Shown here one piece after another: positions 49,039-58,528 of a stretch of 64,000 bases of DNA. A program made the position numbers and the translations under genes. This DNA is from Streptomyces sp. NBC_01775 (GTDB lineage Bacteria; Actinomycetota; Actinomycetes; Streptomycetales; Streptomycetaceae): positions 8,928,001 to 8,992,000 of the forward strand of contig NZ_CP109104.1 in the NCBI RefSeq assembly GCF_035917675.1. The letters are read 5' to 3'. Positions within the stretch are counted from its first letter, which is position 1. Every line of letters begins with the position of its first letter. Below the pieces are notes generated by a model. It saw nothing but the letters and a program-made list of their open reading frames with translations, did not search any database and was not told the origin of the DNA.

Positions 49039-50430
49039 TCAAGGACGCCGGGCGATGAGGTCGGCGACGGTCGCGATGGGCGAGGTGCGGGCGCGTCCGC
49101 GCGCCTCGTGCCGGTCGGCGAGGCGGTACGCGAGATACAGGCCGCGCACCCCGAGCCAGCGGAACGGCTCCGGCTCCCAGCGGCCCGGTTCGTGCCCGGT
49201 CCATGGTAGTCGCGTGAGCCGGGTATCCCGCCGCAGCACCAGGTCGGTGAGGGTGCGCGCGGCGAGGTTGGTGGACGTCACACCGTGGCCGACGTAGCCG
49301 CCCGCCCAGCCGAGCCCGCTGGCCCGGTCCAGACCGACCGTGGCGGACCAGTCGCGAGGCACGGCGAGCACCCCGCACCAGGTGTGCTCGACGCGGACCC
49401 CCGCCGTCTGGGGCAGCATCACCTCCAGCGTCCGCATGAGCTGGGTGACCGTGTGCTCGCTGACCTGCCCGGCGTCATCGGTGCGGGACCCGAAGCGATA
49501 CGGGACACCGCGCCCGCCGATCGCGATCCTGTCCTCGGCCGTGCGCTGGGCATACATATGGCCGTGGGCGGTGTCGCCGAGCGTTTCCCGGCCTTCCCAG
49601 CCGATCTCCCGCCATGTCCGCGCGGTCAGCGGTTCGGTGACGATCATGGAGCTGTTCATCGGCAGCCAGGCGCGCCGCAGACCTCTGAGGGAGGCGGTGA
49701 ACCCTTCGGTGGCGCGCAGGACGACGGGCGCGCTGACGGTGCCGTGCGCGGTGCGCGCCCGTCCCGGCTCGATGACGCTGACCGGGGACTTCTCGTAGAT
49801 CGTGACACCCAGTCGTTCGACGGTCTCGGCGAGGCCCCGGACCAGGGCGGCCGGTTGCAGCCGGGCGCAGTGCGGGGTGTAGGCGGCTGCTGTCATCCCG
49901 TCGACGCGAATGCGCTCGGCTGCCTCGTCCGGGCCGAGCAGCACGGAGTCGGGGACTCCCCACTCGTGGTCCTGCTCGACCTTGTGGCGCAGCCGTGTCG
50001 CCTGAGCCGGAGTGCGTGCGACCCGCAAGGTGCCGCTCTTGACGATGTCGGCGTCGATACCCTCGCGGGCGGCGACCGCGATCACCTCGTCCACCGCCTC
50101 GTTCATCGCCTTCTGCCAGTCGAGCACCGCGGGACGGCCGCGGAGCGCGGCCATCCGGTCGCGCGCCCCGGGGACGAGCCCGGAGGCCCAGCCCCCGTTG
50201 CGGCCGGAAGCACCGAACCCGGCGAACTCGGCCTCCAGCACGGTGATCCGCAGCGCGGGATCGGCCTTTTTCAGGTAGTACGCGGTCCACAGCCCGGTCA
50301 GTCCGGCGCCGACGACGCACACGTCCGCGTCCCGGTCGCCGGGCAGTGAGGGGCGGGGTTCGGGAACCTCGGCGAACCAGTGGGCGATGCGCCCGTTGAC
50401 CGGCGCCGGGAGGTCAGCTCTTGCGGTCAT
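49039..50430 (-). CDS. FAD-dependent amine/amino-acid oxidase (DAO family, gamma-glutamylputrescine-oxidase-like)
   Basis: 463 aa. The FAD-binding motif is ADVCVVGAGLTGLWTAYYL (residues about 35-53), with the FGASGRNGGWASG motif typical of PuuB/YurR-type oxidases, and a C-terminal GWAGGYVGHGVTSTNLAARTLTDLV FAD contact. These enzymes oxidise secondary or primary amines to aldehydes with release of H2O2. Context is a catabolic unit: an MFS importer, a HAD hydrolase, this oxidase and a PucR regulator. The substrate is likely an amine or N-alkyl amino acid. The ATG start follows AGGAACGC; a site is only moderate. Confidence 0.87.
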   Translation of the reverse strand: MTARADLPAPVNGRIAHWFAEVPEPRPSLPGDRDADVCVVGAGLTGLWTAYYLKKADPALRITVLEAEFAGFGASGRNGGWASGLVPGARDRMAALRGRPAVLDWQKAMNEAVDEVIAVAAREGIDADIVKSGTLRVARTPAQATRLRHKVEQDHEWGVPDSVLLGPDEAAERIRVDGMTAAAYTPHCARLQPAALVRGLAETVERLGVTIYEKSPVSVIEPGRARTAHGTVSAPVVLRATEGFTASLRGLRRAWLPMNSSMIVTEPLTARTWREIGWEGRETLGDTAHGHMYAQRTAEDRIAIGGRGVPYRFGSRTDDAGQVSEHTVTQLMRTLEVMLPQTAGVRVEHTWCGVLAVPRDWSATVGLDRASGLGWAGGYVGHGVTSTNLAARTLTDLVLRRDTRLTRLPWTGHEPGRWEPEPFRWLGVRGLYLAYRLADRHEARGRARTSPIATVADLIARRP

Positions 50431-50466
50431 GCGTTCCTCTCGCTGTGTGCGCGGGGCCGAAGAAGG

Positions 50467-51132
50467 TCAGACCCCGAGCAGGCCGGGCAGTTCCGAGAGG
50501 TTCGTGATCTCCTCGTACGGCTGGAAGGCGTCCGAGCCCTGGACGCCGTACCGGTTCACCCAGATCCGGCGCATCCCCGGGTACCGCTTGGTCGGCATGA
50601 TGTCGTACTCCCAGCCCTGGGCCGCGTGGATGATGCCCTCGGGGCCGCGCCCGGTGGCCTTCATCAGGTACTCGAACGCCTCCGGCAGCGGCTTGTACGC
50701 GCCTGCCTGCTCGGCGGTGAGGACGTAGTCGAACTCCACGCCCAGAGCCTCGACGGCGTAGGAGATCAGGTCGTCCTCGCTGTTGGAGAGGATCGCGATG
50801 TCGTACTCGCCCTTGAGGCGGCGCAGCGCTTCGGGGACTTCCCGGAAGGGCTGGAACCCCTTGATGGCCTCGATCAGCGCGTCGCCGTCCTCGTCCCGGT
50901 ACTCCAGTCCGTGCAGCAGCATGACGGACTTCAGCGTGCGGCGGACGACCTCACGGTAGGGCCGGTATCCGTCCACGACGCCCTGGAACCGCATGACGTA
51001 CGCGTCGTAGTGGAACCGCTCCGGATCGACACCGGCCTCGGCCAGCCGGTCCTTGACGATCTCGTGGGTGGCGCTCTTGGTGTCGAAGTTGATGAGCGTG
51101 CGGTAGCAGTCGAAGGAGACGACCTTGCGCAT
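50467..51132 (-). CDS. HAD hydrolase, haloacid-dehalogenase type II-like
   Basis: 221 aa. The HAD nucleophile motif is VVSFDCYRTL (Asp8); motif II is ILSNSEDDL and the lysine/motif III region is GAYKPLPEAFEYLM. VIHAAQGWEYDIMPTKRYPGMRRIWVNR is the style of (S)-2-haloacid dehalogenases. Many relatives in actinobacteria act on phosphates or have no known substrate, so dehalogenase activity is not assured. It is 36 bp from the oxidase gene and 38 bp after the MFS gene, on the same strand. The ATG follows AGGAACTC-like GGAG. Confidence 0.82.
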   Translation of the reverse strand: MRKVVSFDCYRTLINFDTKSATHEIVKDRLAEAGVDPERFHYDAYVMRFQGVVDGYRPYREVVRRTLKSVMLLHGLEYRDEDGDALIEAIKGFQPFREVPEALRRLKGEYDIAILSNSEDDLISYAVEALGVEFDYVLTAEQAGAYKPLPEAFEYLMKATGRGPEGIIHAAQGWEYDIMPTKRYPGMRRIWVNRYGVQGSDAFQPYEEITNLSELPGLLGV

Positions 51133-51170
51133 GAGGAGTTCCTTTCACGAAGCGGGGGGAAGAGAGTGGC

Positions 51171-52535
51171 TCAGGTGCGGTTGCTGGCTTCTACGAGGGC
51201 GAGGTTCTTCGTCTCGGGGGCCATGAAGACCGAGACCAGCAAGCCGATGAAGGTGATCACCGCGCCGACGGCGAGCGTTCCGCGCACCCCGAAATCGCCG
51301 GTGGCCATCGGCAGCAGGAACGTGCTGGAGGCCGACCCGACCCGGCTCATCGCGGTGGCGATGCCGACGCCGGTGGCGCGCAGGTCGGTGGGGAACAGCT
51401 CGCTGGGATACACGAATTGCAGTCCGCTCCCGGCGGCTTCGAAGAACTGGAAGGCGGCGAAGAGGGCGACGATCAGGAACGCGAGGTGCGACGGCAGCAC
51501 GATCAGGGCGACGAGTGAGACGGTGACGCACAGGAAACTGCTGATGAGCAGTGGGCGCCGGCCCATCGAGTTGACCACGAGCAGCCCGACCGCCGTCCCG
51601 ATGACCGCGATCGTGGTGATCAGCGCGCTGGCGCCGATCGTTCCGCCGACGCCGAAGGATTCGAGTATCTGCGGCTGGAAGGACCGGACGGCGAAGGCCG
51701 GCGCGACCTGGCAGATCCAGAACAGCGAACAGAACACCACGGGTACGGCGTAGCCGCGACGGAAGATCTCCAGCAGGTTGCCCAGCCCCGAGCCGCCGCG
51801 CCGGTCCCCGCCCTCGGACAGCAGCTCCTCCGCGCTGACGTCCCGGCCGAGGTGGCGGCGCACGACTTCCCGGGCCTCTTCCACACGCCCGCGCGAGGCC
51901 AGCCACCGGGGCGATTCGGGAATCCCGGTCCGCATGAAGAAGAAGATCACGGCCGGGACGGCCCCGGAGGCGAGCATCCAGCGCCACGAGTCCGCGCCGG
52001 CGTTGAGCAGCGCCCAGCCGGCCCAGTAGCTGACGCCGTAGCCGACCCACCAGGCGACCACCAGGCCGGACAGAGCCGGGCCGCGCATCCGGCGCGGCAC
52101 CAGCTCGGTCGTCAGGGCCGACGCGATCGGGTAGTCGGCACCGATCGCGATGCCGATCAGCAGCCTGAGCACCAGCAACTGCCACGCTTCGGTGACGAAG
52201 AACTGCGCGGCGGAGAGGACCGCGAAAGCCGCGAGGTTGAGCACGTACATCACGTGGCGGCCCACGCGGTCGGTGATCGGACCGAAGATCGCGCCGCCGA
52301 GGAAGACGCCGACGAGCACGGAAGCGGCGATGAGCCCGCTCCAGAGCGTGTCGAGCGCCAGGGCCGGGGTGATCAGGCTGAGCGCGACGCCCATGACGCC
52401 GAGCAGGTAGCCGTCGCAGAACGGACCGCCCATGGCGACGGCGACCAACTTGCGGTGGAAGGAGGTGACGGGGGAGTCGTCGAGGCTCGTTGCCGACGAT
52501 CTGCTCGCGTCACTCGATATTTCGGGCAGAGGCAT
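51171..52535 (-). CDS. MFS transporter (sugar/aromatic-acid porter type)
   Basis: 454 aa, twelve predicted helices. Signatures: the loop 2-3 motif FGPITDRVGRH, the helix 4-5 motif RLLIGIAIGADYPIASALTTELVPRRMRG, a central PESPRWLASRGRVEEA segment and the half-repeat VNSMGRRPLL. This is the SP/AAHS-like subgroup that imports sugars or organic acids with protons. It heads the catabolic operon followed by HAD, oxidase and PucR, and is divergent from a 2-hydroxyacid dehydrogenase. Substrate unknown, probably the amine or acid used by the downstream enzymes. Confidence 0.88.
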   Translation of the reverse strand: MPLPEISSDASRSSATSLDDSPVTSFHRKLVAVAMGGPFCDGYLLGVMGVALSLITPALALDTLWSGLIAASVLVGVFLGGAIFGPITDRVGRHVMYVLNLAAFAVLSAAQFFVTEAWQLLVLRLLIGIAIGADYPIASALTTELVPRRMRGPALSGLVVAWWVGYGVSYWAGWALLNAGADSWRWMLASGAVPAVIFFFMRTGIPESPRWLASRGRVEEAREVVRRHLGRDVSAEELLSEGGDRRGGSGLGNLLEIFRRGYAVPVVFCSLFWICQVAPAFAVRSFQPQILESFGVGGTIGASALITTIAVIGTAVGLLVVNSMGRRPLLISSFLCVTVSLVALIVLPSHLAFLIVALFAAFQFFEAAGSGLQFVYPSELFPTDLRATGVGIATAMSRVGSASSTFLLPMATGDFGVRGTLAVGAVITFIGLLVSVFMAPETKNLALVEASNRT

Positions 52536-52939
52536 GGTCGGACTCCTGGGGAAGCTCCCGGGGGAAGGGAGGAGGCGCCGGGCCGGTACTGCGGTGTGTC
52601 GCGTTCACGGGTGTGCACGGCGTCGTAGACGGGGAGGGGAGCCGGGGTCAGCTCCAAGGCCACCGGTGACCCGTTTTCGGATGGGCATCACCTTCGTTCA
52701 GCCCCCGGCCACAGTCAACGTCCACTGTGTTCCGCCCCACGTCGGCTGGTGGACACTCTGTCTTCCGGGGTATTCCGGCGACTTCCCGCGTCTTCCCCGG
52801 GCTCCCGCCGCCGCCCCGGGCACAGCCCGGAACAAACCGTCCACATCACGGCCCGAAGGCGAACAGTTCGCTCATTGCCACCGGGAAGACGCGGTGGCGA
52901 GGCTGGGGGTGTCCCGCCCTCTCTGCCGGAGGAAGGCGC
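52536..52939. promoter_or_regulatory. Divergent control region with a CACAGT-N8-ACTGTG palindrome
   Basis: 404 bp between the MFS operon and the hydroxyacid dehydrogenase gene. CACAGT (52710-52715) and ACTGTG (52724-52729) form a 20-bp palindrome with an 8-bp spacer, a plausible operator for the PucR regulator or another. GTCCAC and GTGGAC half-sites lie nearby. No gene was seen. Confidence 0.4.
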
Positions 52940-53932
52940 ATGGCTGACCGGTTGATCGTGCTGTACAAGGACCACCTGCCACCGAACCGGGACCGGTTCG
53001 AAAGCCTCGCGGACACCGTGTACGCCACCGAGGAGGAGCTGCCGCTGTTCCTCGGTGGCGCGGACATCCTGCTCGCCTGGTGGCCCCTTTCCCCGGCAGT
53101 GGCCGCCTCATGGCCCACCGACCCCGCGAAGGCCCCGCGCTGGGTACACGTGGCCGCCGCCGGTGTGGACCCCTACCTCTTCCCCGCGCTGACCGGCTCA
53201 CCGGTGGTGCTCACCAACTCACGCGGTGTCTACGACGAGCCCATCGCCGAATACGTACTCGGACTGATCCTGTGCATGGCCAAGGATTTCCCCGGCACGT
53301 GGGAACACCAGCGGCGGCGCGAGTGGCGCCCGCGCGCCGCCGAGCGCATCGGCGGTCGCTCGGTCCTCGTCTGGGGTACCGGAGCCATCGGCCGCGCAGC
53401 GGCCCGCCTGCTGCGCGTGGCCGGTATGCGGGTCAGCGGCGCGGGCCGCGCCGGGCGCACCGGTGATCCCGACTTCGGGACGGTGCACGGCCCTGGGAGC
53501 CTGCGCGCCGCGCTGGGCGAGGCGGACTACGTCGTCCTGGCGGCCCCGCTGACCCCGGCCACGCGAGGCATGGTCGACGCCTCCGTGCTGGCGGCCATGA
53601 GACCGGGTGCCCGCCTGATCAACGTCGGCCGTGGGCCGCTGGTCGACGAACGGGCGCTCATCGACGCACTGGCCGAGGGCAGACTGGCGGGCGCGGCGCT
53701 GGACGTCTTCACCCAGGAGCCGCTCCCCGCCGGCTCACCGCTGTGGGACCTGCCCGGCGTCATCGTCTCCCCCCACACCGCGGGCGAAGCGACCGACTGG
53801 CGCACGGACTTGGCTGAACTGTTTCTGGACAACCTCACCCGCTGGGCCGCCGGCCGCCCCCTGCACAACGTGGTCGACAAGCGGCTCGGCTACGTCACGG
53901 ACGGCTCCGCGGGCCCGGCAGCGGACCTTTGA
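52940..53932 (+). CDS. D-2-hydroxyacid dehydrogenase (NAD-binding)
   Basis: 330 aa from the ATG at 52940 with GGAGGA upstream. The NAD motif is LVWGTGAIGRAAARLL. Catalytic residues are Arg in NVGRGPLVDE, Glu in DVFTQEPLP and His in VSPHTAGEAT, in the family order. It interconverts a 2-keto acid and a D-2-hydroxy acid with NAD(P)H. It is divergent from the MFS-HAD-oxidase operon, so it may reduce the keto-acid or aldehyde-derived product of amine oxidation. The family is broad; substrate is unknown. Confidence 0.9.
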   Translation: MADRLIVLYKDHLPPNRDRFESLADTVYATEEELPLFLGGADILLAWWPLSPAVAASWPTDPAKAPRWVHVAAAGVDPYLFPALTGSPVVLTNSRGVYDEPIAEYVLGLILCMAKDFPGTWEHQRRREWRPRAAERIGGRSVLVWGTGAIGRAAARLLRVAGMRVSGAGRAGRTGDPDFGTVHGPGSLRAALGEADYVVLAAPLTPATRGMVDASVLAAMRPGARLINVGRGPLVDERALIDALAEGRLAGAALDVFTQEPLPAGSPLWDLPGVIVSPHTAGEATDWRTDLAELFLDNLTRWAAGRPLHNVVDKRLGYVTDGSAGPAADL

Positions 53933-54086
53933 CGCGGCAGGGCGACCCTCCGGAGCGGGCCCCGTCCCATGGCCACGCGGTTGAGCGGGGAGCGGTGCGG
54001 CGGGATCATGGAGAGGGTCCCCGGACGTCCGCCAGGGTCCCCGTGATCGTCTGGCTCTGGTCGGCAGGAATGACGATAGGAAGCCC

Positions 54087-56537
54087 ATGAACAGCAGGGA
54101 CGTCGCATCCGGAGACGCGGGGGAGGGACGCGTACCGGAGGACTTGGCTGTCGTCGTCGACGCCGGTGGGACGATCACGGCGTGGAGCGCCGGAGCTCGG
54201 CAGCTGCTCGGATACGAACCCGCCGAGATCGTGGGCCGGGCCGCCGTCGACCTGCTCGCTGCCGACCTGCCCGAGCCCGCGCTGCGCCGCCTGGCCGACG
54301 GGCGCCGGTGGGCCGGTGAGGTGGCGCTCCGGCACCGGAACGGAGGCTGTGTCGTGGTGCGGCTACAGGGAACGCCGCTGGTGGACGCAGGCCGCAAGCC
54401 GCTCTGGCTCGTCAGCGGTGCCGCGCCGGCGAACGTGACCAGGCGGGTCGACCCGGGGGTGGCGGCCCTGTGGGACCTCACGCTCACGCAGCTCCCCATG
54501 CCGGTGGCGGTCTACGACCGCGAGGCCCGGCTGGTGGCCGCCAACGAGGTCATGACCCGGGTGATGGGCAGGCCCGAGGAGGACATGCGGGGCCTGACCC
54601 TGTGGGAGATCGAGCCGAGCCCGCCGTTCGACACCTACGACCGCCTCCAGCGGCAGGTCCTGCGCACCGGTGAGATGGTCTTCCACGAGGACCACGGCCA
54701 GGCCCCGGGTGAGCCCCGGCCGCACGCCTGGTCGATGTTCATCGCCCCGCTGAAGGATGAGGCCGGCACCGTTCAAGGGCTGTCCGTGGTCGTGTTCGAC
54801 ACCACGGAGCAGTACTGGGCCCGCCGCCGCCTGGCGGTGCTCAACGACGCCAGCCTCCGCATCGGCAGCACCTTGGACGTCACCCGGACGGCCGAAGAAC
54901 TGGCCGAGGTGGCCGTGACCGGGCTCGCGGACTTCGTCACCGTGGACCTGCTGGAGTCCGTCGCACTGGGCGACGAGCCGGAACCGGTACCGCGGGACGA
55001 GCCGGTCACCGTGCGCCGAACGGCGCAGCGGTCGGTGCTGGAGGGCTGCCCGGAGTCGGTGGTCGCCTCGGGCGGCACGACTTTCTACCCAGTGGGTACA
55101 CCGCCGGCACGGACGCTGATCACCGGCCGGGGCACCCGGCACATGCCGGGAGATCCCAGGCTGCGGGAGTGGCTCGAGTCCTCCCCGGCCCGCGCCGAGT
55201 CCGTGGCCAAATACATGATCCACTCGGTGATGATGGTGCCGCTGCGGGCCCGGGGGGTGACCCTGGGCCTGGTGCACTTCCTGCGGCACCGGACGACGGA
55301 GTCCTTCAGCAAGGACGACCTGGTACTCGCGGAGGAGATCGTCGCCAGAGCGGCGGTGAGTGTCGACAACGCCCGCCGATACACCCGTGAACGCCGGACG
55401 GCCCTGGCGCTCCAGCGCAGCCTCCTTCCCGAGCGCCCGCCGGGCCTGGCGGGGATGGAGGTCGCCTACCGCTACCTGCCGGCCGGCTCCGGTGCGGACA
55501 TCGGCGGGGACTGGTTCGACGTGATTCCGCTGTCCGGCGCCCGGGTCGCGCTGGTCGTGGGTGACGTGGTGGGCCACGGCGTTCACGCGTCGGCCACGAT
55601 GGCCCGCCTGCGGACCGCCGTACGGACCCTCGCGGACATCGACCTCGCCCCTGACGAGCTGCTCACCCAACTGGACGACCTCGTCATCAGGCTCGACCGG
55701 GAGGAGGGCCCGGAGGTGCGCAAGCAGGCGGAGGAGGCGTCGGGAGAGGTCGGGGCCACCTGCGTGTACGTCGTGTACGACCCGGTGTCCCGCCGCTGCT
55801 CCATGGCGCGCGCCGGGCATCCGCCGCCCGCCCTGGTCACCCCCGACGGGAGCGTACGGTTCCTGGACCTGCCGGCCGGGCCCCCGCTCGGCCTCGGCGG
55901 CGTGCCGTTCGAAGCCGCCGAAGTGGAGCTGGAAGAAGACAGCCTGCTCGCCCTGTACACCGACGGCCTGGTCGAGGCCACGAACCGCGACATGGAGGCC
56001 GGGCTCGCCCTGCTGCGCCAGGCGCTGAGCAACCCGGCCGACGGCCTGGAGGAAACCTGCGACCAGGTGCTGCGCACCGTGCTGCCCGGCCGTCCCGCCG
56101 ACGACATCGTTTTGATGCTCGCCCGGACGGCCGCGCTCGACGCCGGAAACGTACGCACCTGGCAGCTCGCGCAGCGCCCTGAGTCCGTGGCCGAGGCCCG
56201 CAAGGCGGCGGGGGAACAGATGGCCTCCTGGGGGCTGGCGGAGGCGGCGTTCACCACCGAACTGATCGTCAGCGAGCTGGTCACCAACGCCATCCGGTAC
56301 GCCGAAGCCCCCCTTGAGCTGCGGCTGATCCGCGACTCGACGCTCATCTGCGAGGTGTCCGACGGCAGCAGCACCGCACCGCACCTGCGTCGAGCCCGCG
56401 TTCTCGACGAGGGCGGGCGCGGGCTGCTGCTCGTCGCCCAGGTCGCCGAGCGCTGGGGCAGCCGCCAGACTCCCACCGGCAAGATCATCTGGGCCGAACA
56501 GCCGCTGCCCGCTGAGACATCCCCTGACTCACCCTGA
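54087..56537 (+). CDS. PAS-PAS-GAF-SpoIIE phosphatase with C-terminal HATPase (anti-sigma) domain
   Basis: 816 aa. Domains in order: PAS (about 15-110, VVDAGGTITAWSAGARQLLGY), second PAS (about 135-255, VYDREARLVAANEVMTRVMG), GAF (about 270-430), PP2C/SpoIIE phosphatase (about 450-680, with ALQRSLLPERPPG, GGDWFDVIPL and LALYTDGLVE) and a RsbW-like HATPase domain (about 690-805, TELIVSELVTNAIRYAEAPLELRL, DEGGRGLLLV). Such proteins dephosphorylate anti-sigma-antagonists and can phosphorylate them too, so they switch sigma factors in response to light, redox or metabolites. The PAS ligand is unknown. A truncated paralogue lies immediately downstream. Confidence 0.9.
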   Translation: MNSRDVASGDAGEGRVPEDLAVVVDAGGTITAWSAGARQLLGYEPAEIVGRAAVDLLAADLPEPALRRLADGRRWAGEVALRHRNGGCVVVRLQGTPLVDAGRKPLWLVSGAAPANVTRRVDPGVAALWDLTLTQLPMPVAVYDREARLVAANEVMTRVMGRPEEDMRGLTLWEIEPSPPFDTYDRLQRQVLRTGEMVFHEDHGQAPGEPRPHAWSMFIAPLKDEAGTVQGLSVVVFDTTEQYWARRRLAVLNDASLRIGSTLDVTRTAEELAEVAVTGLADFVTVDLLESVALGDEPEPVPRDEPVTVRRTAQRSVLEGCPESVVASGGTTFYPVGTPPARTLITGRGTRHMPGDPRLREWLESSPARAESVAKYMIHSVMMVPLRARGVTLGLVHFLRHRTTESFSKDDLVLAEEIVARAAVSVDNARRYTRERRTALALQRSLLPERPPGLAGMEVAYRYLPAGSGADIGGDWFDVIPLSGARVALVVGDVVGHGVHASATMARLRTAVRTLADIDLAPDELLTQLDDLVIRLDREEGPEVRKQAEEASGEVGATCVYVVYDPVSRRCSMARAGHPPPALVTPDGSVRFLDLPAGPPLGLGGVPFEAAEVELEEDSLLALYTDGLVEATNRDMEAGLALLRQALSNPADGLEETCDQVLRTVLPGRPADDIVLMLARTAALDAGNVRTWQLAQRPESVAEARKAAGEQMASWGLAEAAFTTELIVSELVTNAIRYAEAPLELRLIRDSTLICEVSDGSSTAPHLRRARVLDEGGRGLLLVAQVAERWGSRQTPTGKIIWAEQPLPAETSPDSP

Positions 56538-56823
56538 CGGCAGGCCGCCCCGGCAGCGCGTGTCTGTCCGAGCGTCATGGCGTGTTCGGCCTCGGGGGCG
56601 AGAGGCGCACACCGTGGATGACCAATACAAGCAACAAAGGTGCTATATGGTTAGATTTTCTGTGATCAGCTATCCAGCTTTCATCAACGTCTGGCGGAAC
56701 GATGCTGGATCTCGCCTGTCGACGGGTGCAGCGGCGGACTCCGGCGGGCGACGGAGGCCGAATGCGCAAACGCGGGCACCAGCGGGCAGGCCCGGCGCTG
56801 CGGCGAGTCCGCCGCCCTCTTGA
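56538..56823. other. Short region between phosphatase and its truncated paralogue
   Basis: 286 bp. An AT-rich stretch at about 56619-56690 (CAATACAAGCAACAAAGG, then TTAGATTTTCTGTGATC) is unlike the flanks and may be the edge of an old insertion or deletion. There is a stop TGA at 56821 in the frame of the paralogue that follows. Confidence 0.4.
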
Positions 56824-57459
56824 CTGTTCACCAACGGCCTGATCACCGACCGGCACCGGGACATCGACACCGGCCTGGAGCGGTTGCGCGCGACGCTGGC
56901 CGGGCGGCCGGGCCGGACTGCGGAGGAGACCTGCCAGGGTGTGCTCGATGCCGTACTACCGCCGGATCCGAGTGACGATGTCGCACTGGTCGTCGCCCGT
57001 ACCCGTCGCCTGGACGCGGAGTACATGGCCGAGTGGGCGGTGGATCTCGACCCGGCCGCGGTCGCCCGGATCCGGACCGAGGTGGCCGACCGGCTCGCCG
57101 TATGGGGCCTGACCGAGCTGGGTTTCGCCACCGAACTGATCGTCAGCGAGTTGGTCACCAACGCGATCCGCTACGGCACCGACTACGTCCACGTCCGGCT
57201 GCTGCTCACCCGCAGCCTGATCTGCGAGGTGGCGGACGGCAGCAGCACCGCCCCGCACCTGCGCCGTGCCGCGACGACGGACGAAGGCGGCCGTGGACTC
57301 TACCTCGTCTCCCGTTTCGCCGAACGGTGGGGAACGCGCTATCCGGACGGCCGCAAGGTCGTCTGGACCGAACAGTCGCTCACGCCCGACGATCTCCCCC
57401 TGTGCCGATGTCACCGACGAGGCCCTCCTGGACCAGTGGGACGATCCGGCCTGGTGACG
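56824..57459 (+). pseudogene. N-terminally truncated, frameshifted SpoIIE/HATPase paralogue
   Basis: Reading from 56824, LFTNGLITDRHRDIDTGLERL matches the end of a SpoIIE phosphatase domain, followed by a complete HATPase domain (TELIVSELVTNAIRYGTDYVHVRLL, DEGGRGLYLVSRFAERWG). In-frame stop TGA precedes it at 56821, and all PAS, GAF and most of the phosphatase are missing. After EQSLTPDDLP the frame shifts: the continuation CADVTDEALLDQWDDPAW stop at 57457-57459 is in another frame. It is a relic of a tandem duplication of the upstream gene. A short internal start (TTG at 56884) could still make a stand-alone HATPase protein. Confidence 0.7.
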
Positions 57460-57500
57460 CCCGGCCGACCGGTGAACGGCTGTCCCCGGCGTGGGGCGGC

Positions 57501-57535
57501 ACCGTCGCCGGCGTAGGCGGCCGGTGGGCGACGGT
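57501..57535. terminator. 9-bp stem-loop between convergent genes
   Basis: ACCGTCGCC (57501-57509) and GGCGACGGT (57527-57535) with a GC-rich loop, between the paralogue remnant and the SDR gene. Confidence 0.6.
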
Positions 57536-57542
57536 ACGGAGT

Positions 57543-58340
57543 TCAGCAGCGTGCAGTGAGGCCGCCGTCCACGGGCAGGCACACGCCGTTGACGTACGCC
57601 GCCTCCTCGGAGGCGAGGAAGACGGCAGCCGCCGCCACATCCCAGGGACTGCCCATGCGTCCGGTCGGGCTCGCCGCGTGGCGGGCCGCGAGCGCGTCTT
57701 GCGGGTCGTCGGCACCGGCCACGATCTGCTGGGCCACCAGCGGGGTGTCGATCAGCCCCGGAAGGACGGCGTTGACGCGGATGCCCTGGGCGGCGTGACG
57801 CAGCGCCAGGGCGACCGTGAGCTGGTTGACCGCCGCCTTCGACGCGCTGTAGCTGGGATACGGGTAACCGGTGTCGCGTATCGCGGCGATCGACGACACG
57901 TTGACGATCGCTCCACCGCCCGCCGCCACCATGCGCGGCAGCACGTGCTTGCAGGTCAGGAAGACACCGTCCACGTTGACCGCGAGGGCGGAGCGCCATG
58001 CGGCGAGGTCGAGCGCGGTGACGTCGCCCAAGCGGGCCACGCCGACGTTGTTGTGCAGCACCGTTGGCGTGCCGAAGGCGCGCTCGGCCGCGACGACGAC
58101 GGCGGACACCTGCTCCTCGACCGTCACGTCGGCCGTCAGGGGCAGCGCCTCACCGCCCTCGGCCGTGATCGCCTCGGCCGTGCGGCGCGCCTGGTCCGCG
58201 TCGATGTCGACCGCCGCGACGCGCGCGCCCTCCCGGGCGAACGCGAGCGCGGCAGCCTTGCCGTTGCTCACTCCGTCCCCGCTCGATCCGGCCCCGAAGA
58301 CCAGTGCGGTACGGCCGGCCAGTCGTCGTCCCCTGCGCAT
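57543..58340 (-). CDS. Short-chain dehydrogenase/reductase
   Basis: 265 aa from the ATG at 58340 (AGGA upstream); an ATG at 58436 would add 32 residues of unlikely sequence. Classical SDR: cofactor loop ALVFGAGSSGDGVSNGKAAALAF, NNVGVA, catalytic Ser in NVSSIA and Tyr/Lys in YPSYSASKAAV, and C-terminal LASEEAAYVNGVCLPVDGG. It oxidises or reduces a small alcohol or ketone. It is divergent from a PucR-like regulator gene, which may control it together with the transporter that follows. Confidence 0.88.
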   Translation of the reverse strand: MRRGRRLAGRTALVFGAGSSGDGVSNGKAAALAFAREGARVAAVDIDADQARRTAEAITAEGGEALPLTADVTVEEQVSAVVVAAERAFGTPTVLHNNVGVARLGDVTALDLAAWRSALAVNVDGVFLTCKHVLPRMVAAGGGAIVNVSSIAAIRDTGYPYPSYSASKAAVNQLTVALALRHAAQGIRVNAVLPGLIDTPLVAQQIVAGADDPQDALAARHAASPTGRMGSPWDVAAAAVFLASEEAAYVNGVCLPVDGGLTARC

Positions 58341-58528
58341 GGCCCGATCCTGGGCGCCGAGACGTTCCCAGGCCACCGACGGCCGTCGCAAACCTGCCCG
58401 CACCAACTCCTCGGTCTGTAGAAAATGCCAGGTCATAACCCTTCACCTGGTCGAGGAGATGCGTAATGATCTTCCGTATCGGCGGCTGCGACGGGCAGGG
58501 CCGTCCGTCCGGTGGGAGGCGATACCCG

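Noticed and set aside
56560..56823. An 87-aa frame ending at the stop before the phosphatase relic
   Set aside because: It does not match the phosphatase family upstream of the stop and covers the AT-rich patch; no ribosome site.
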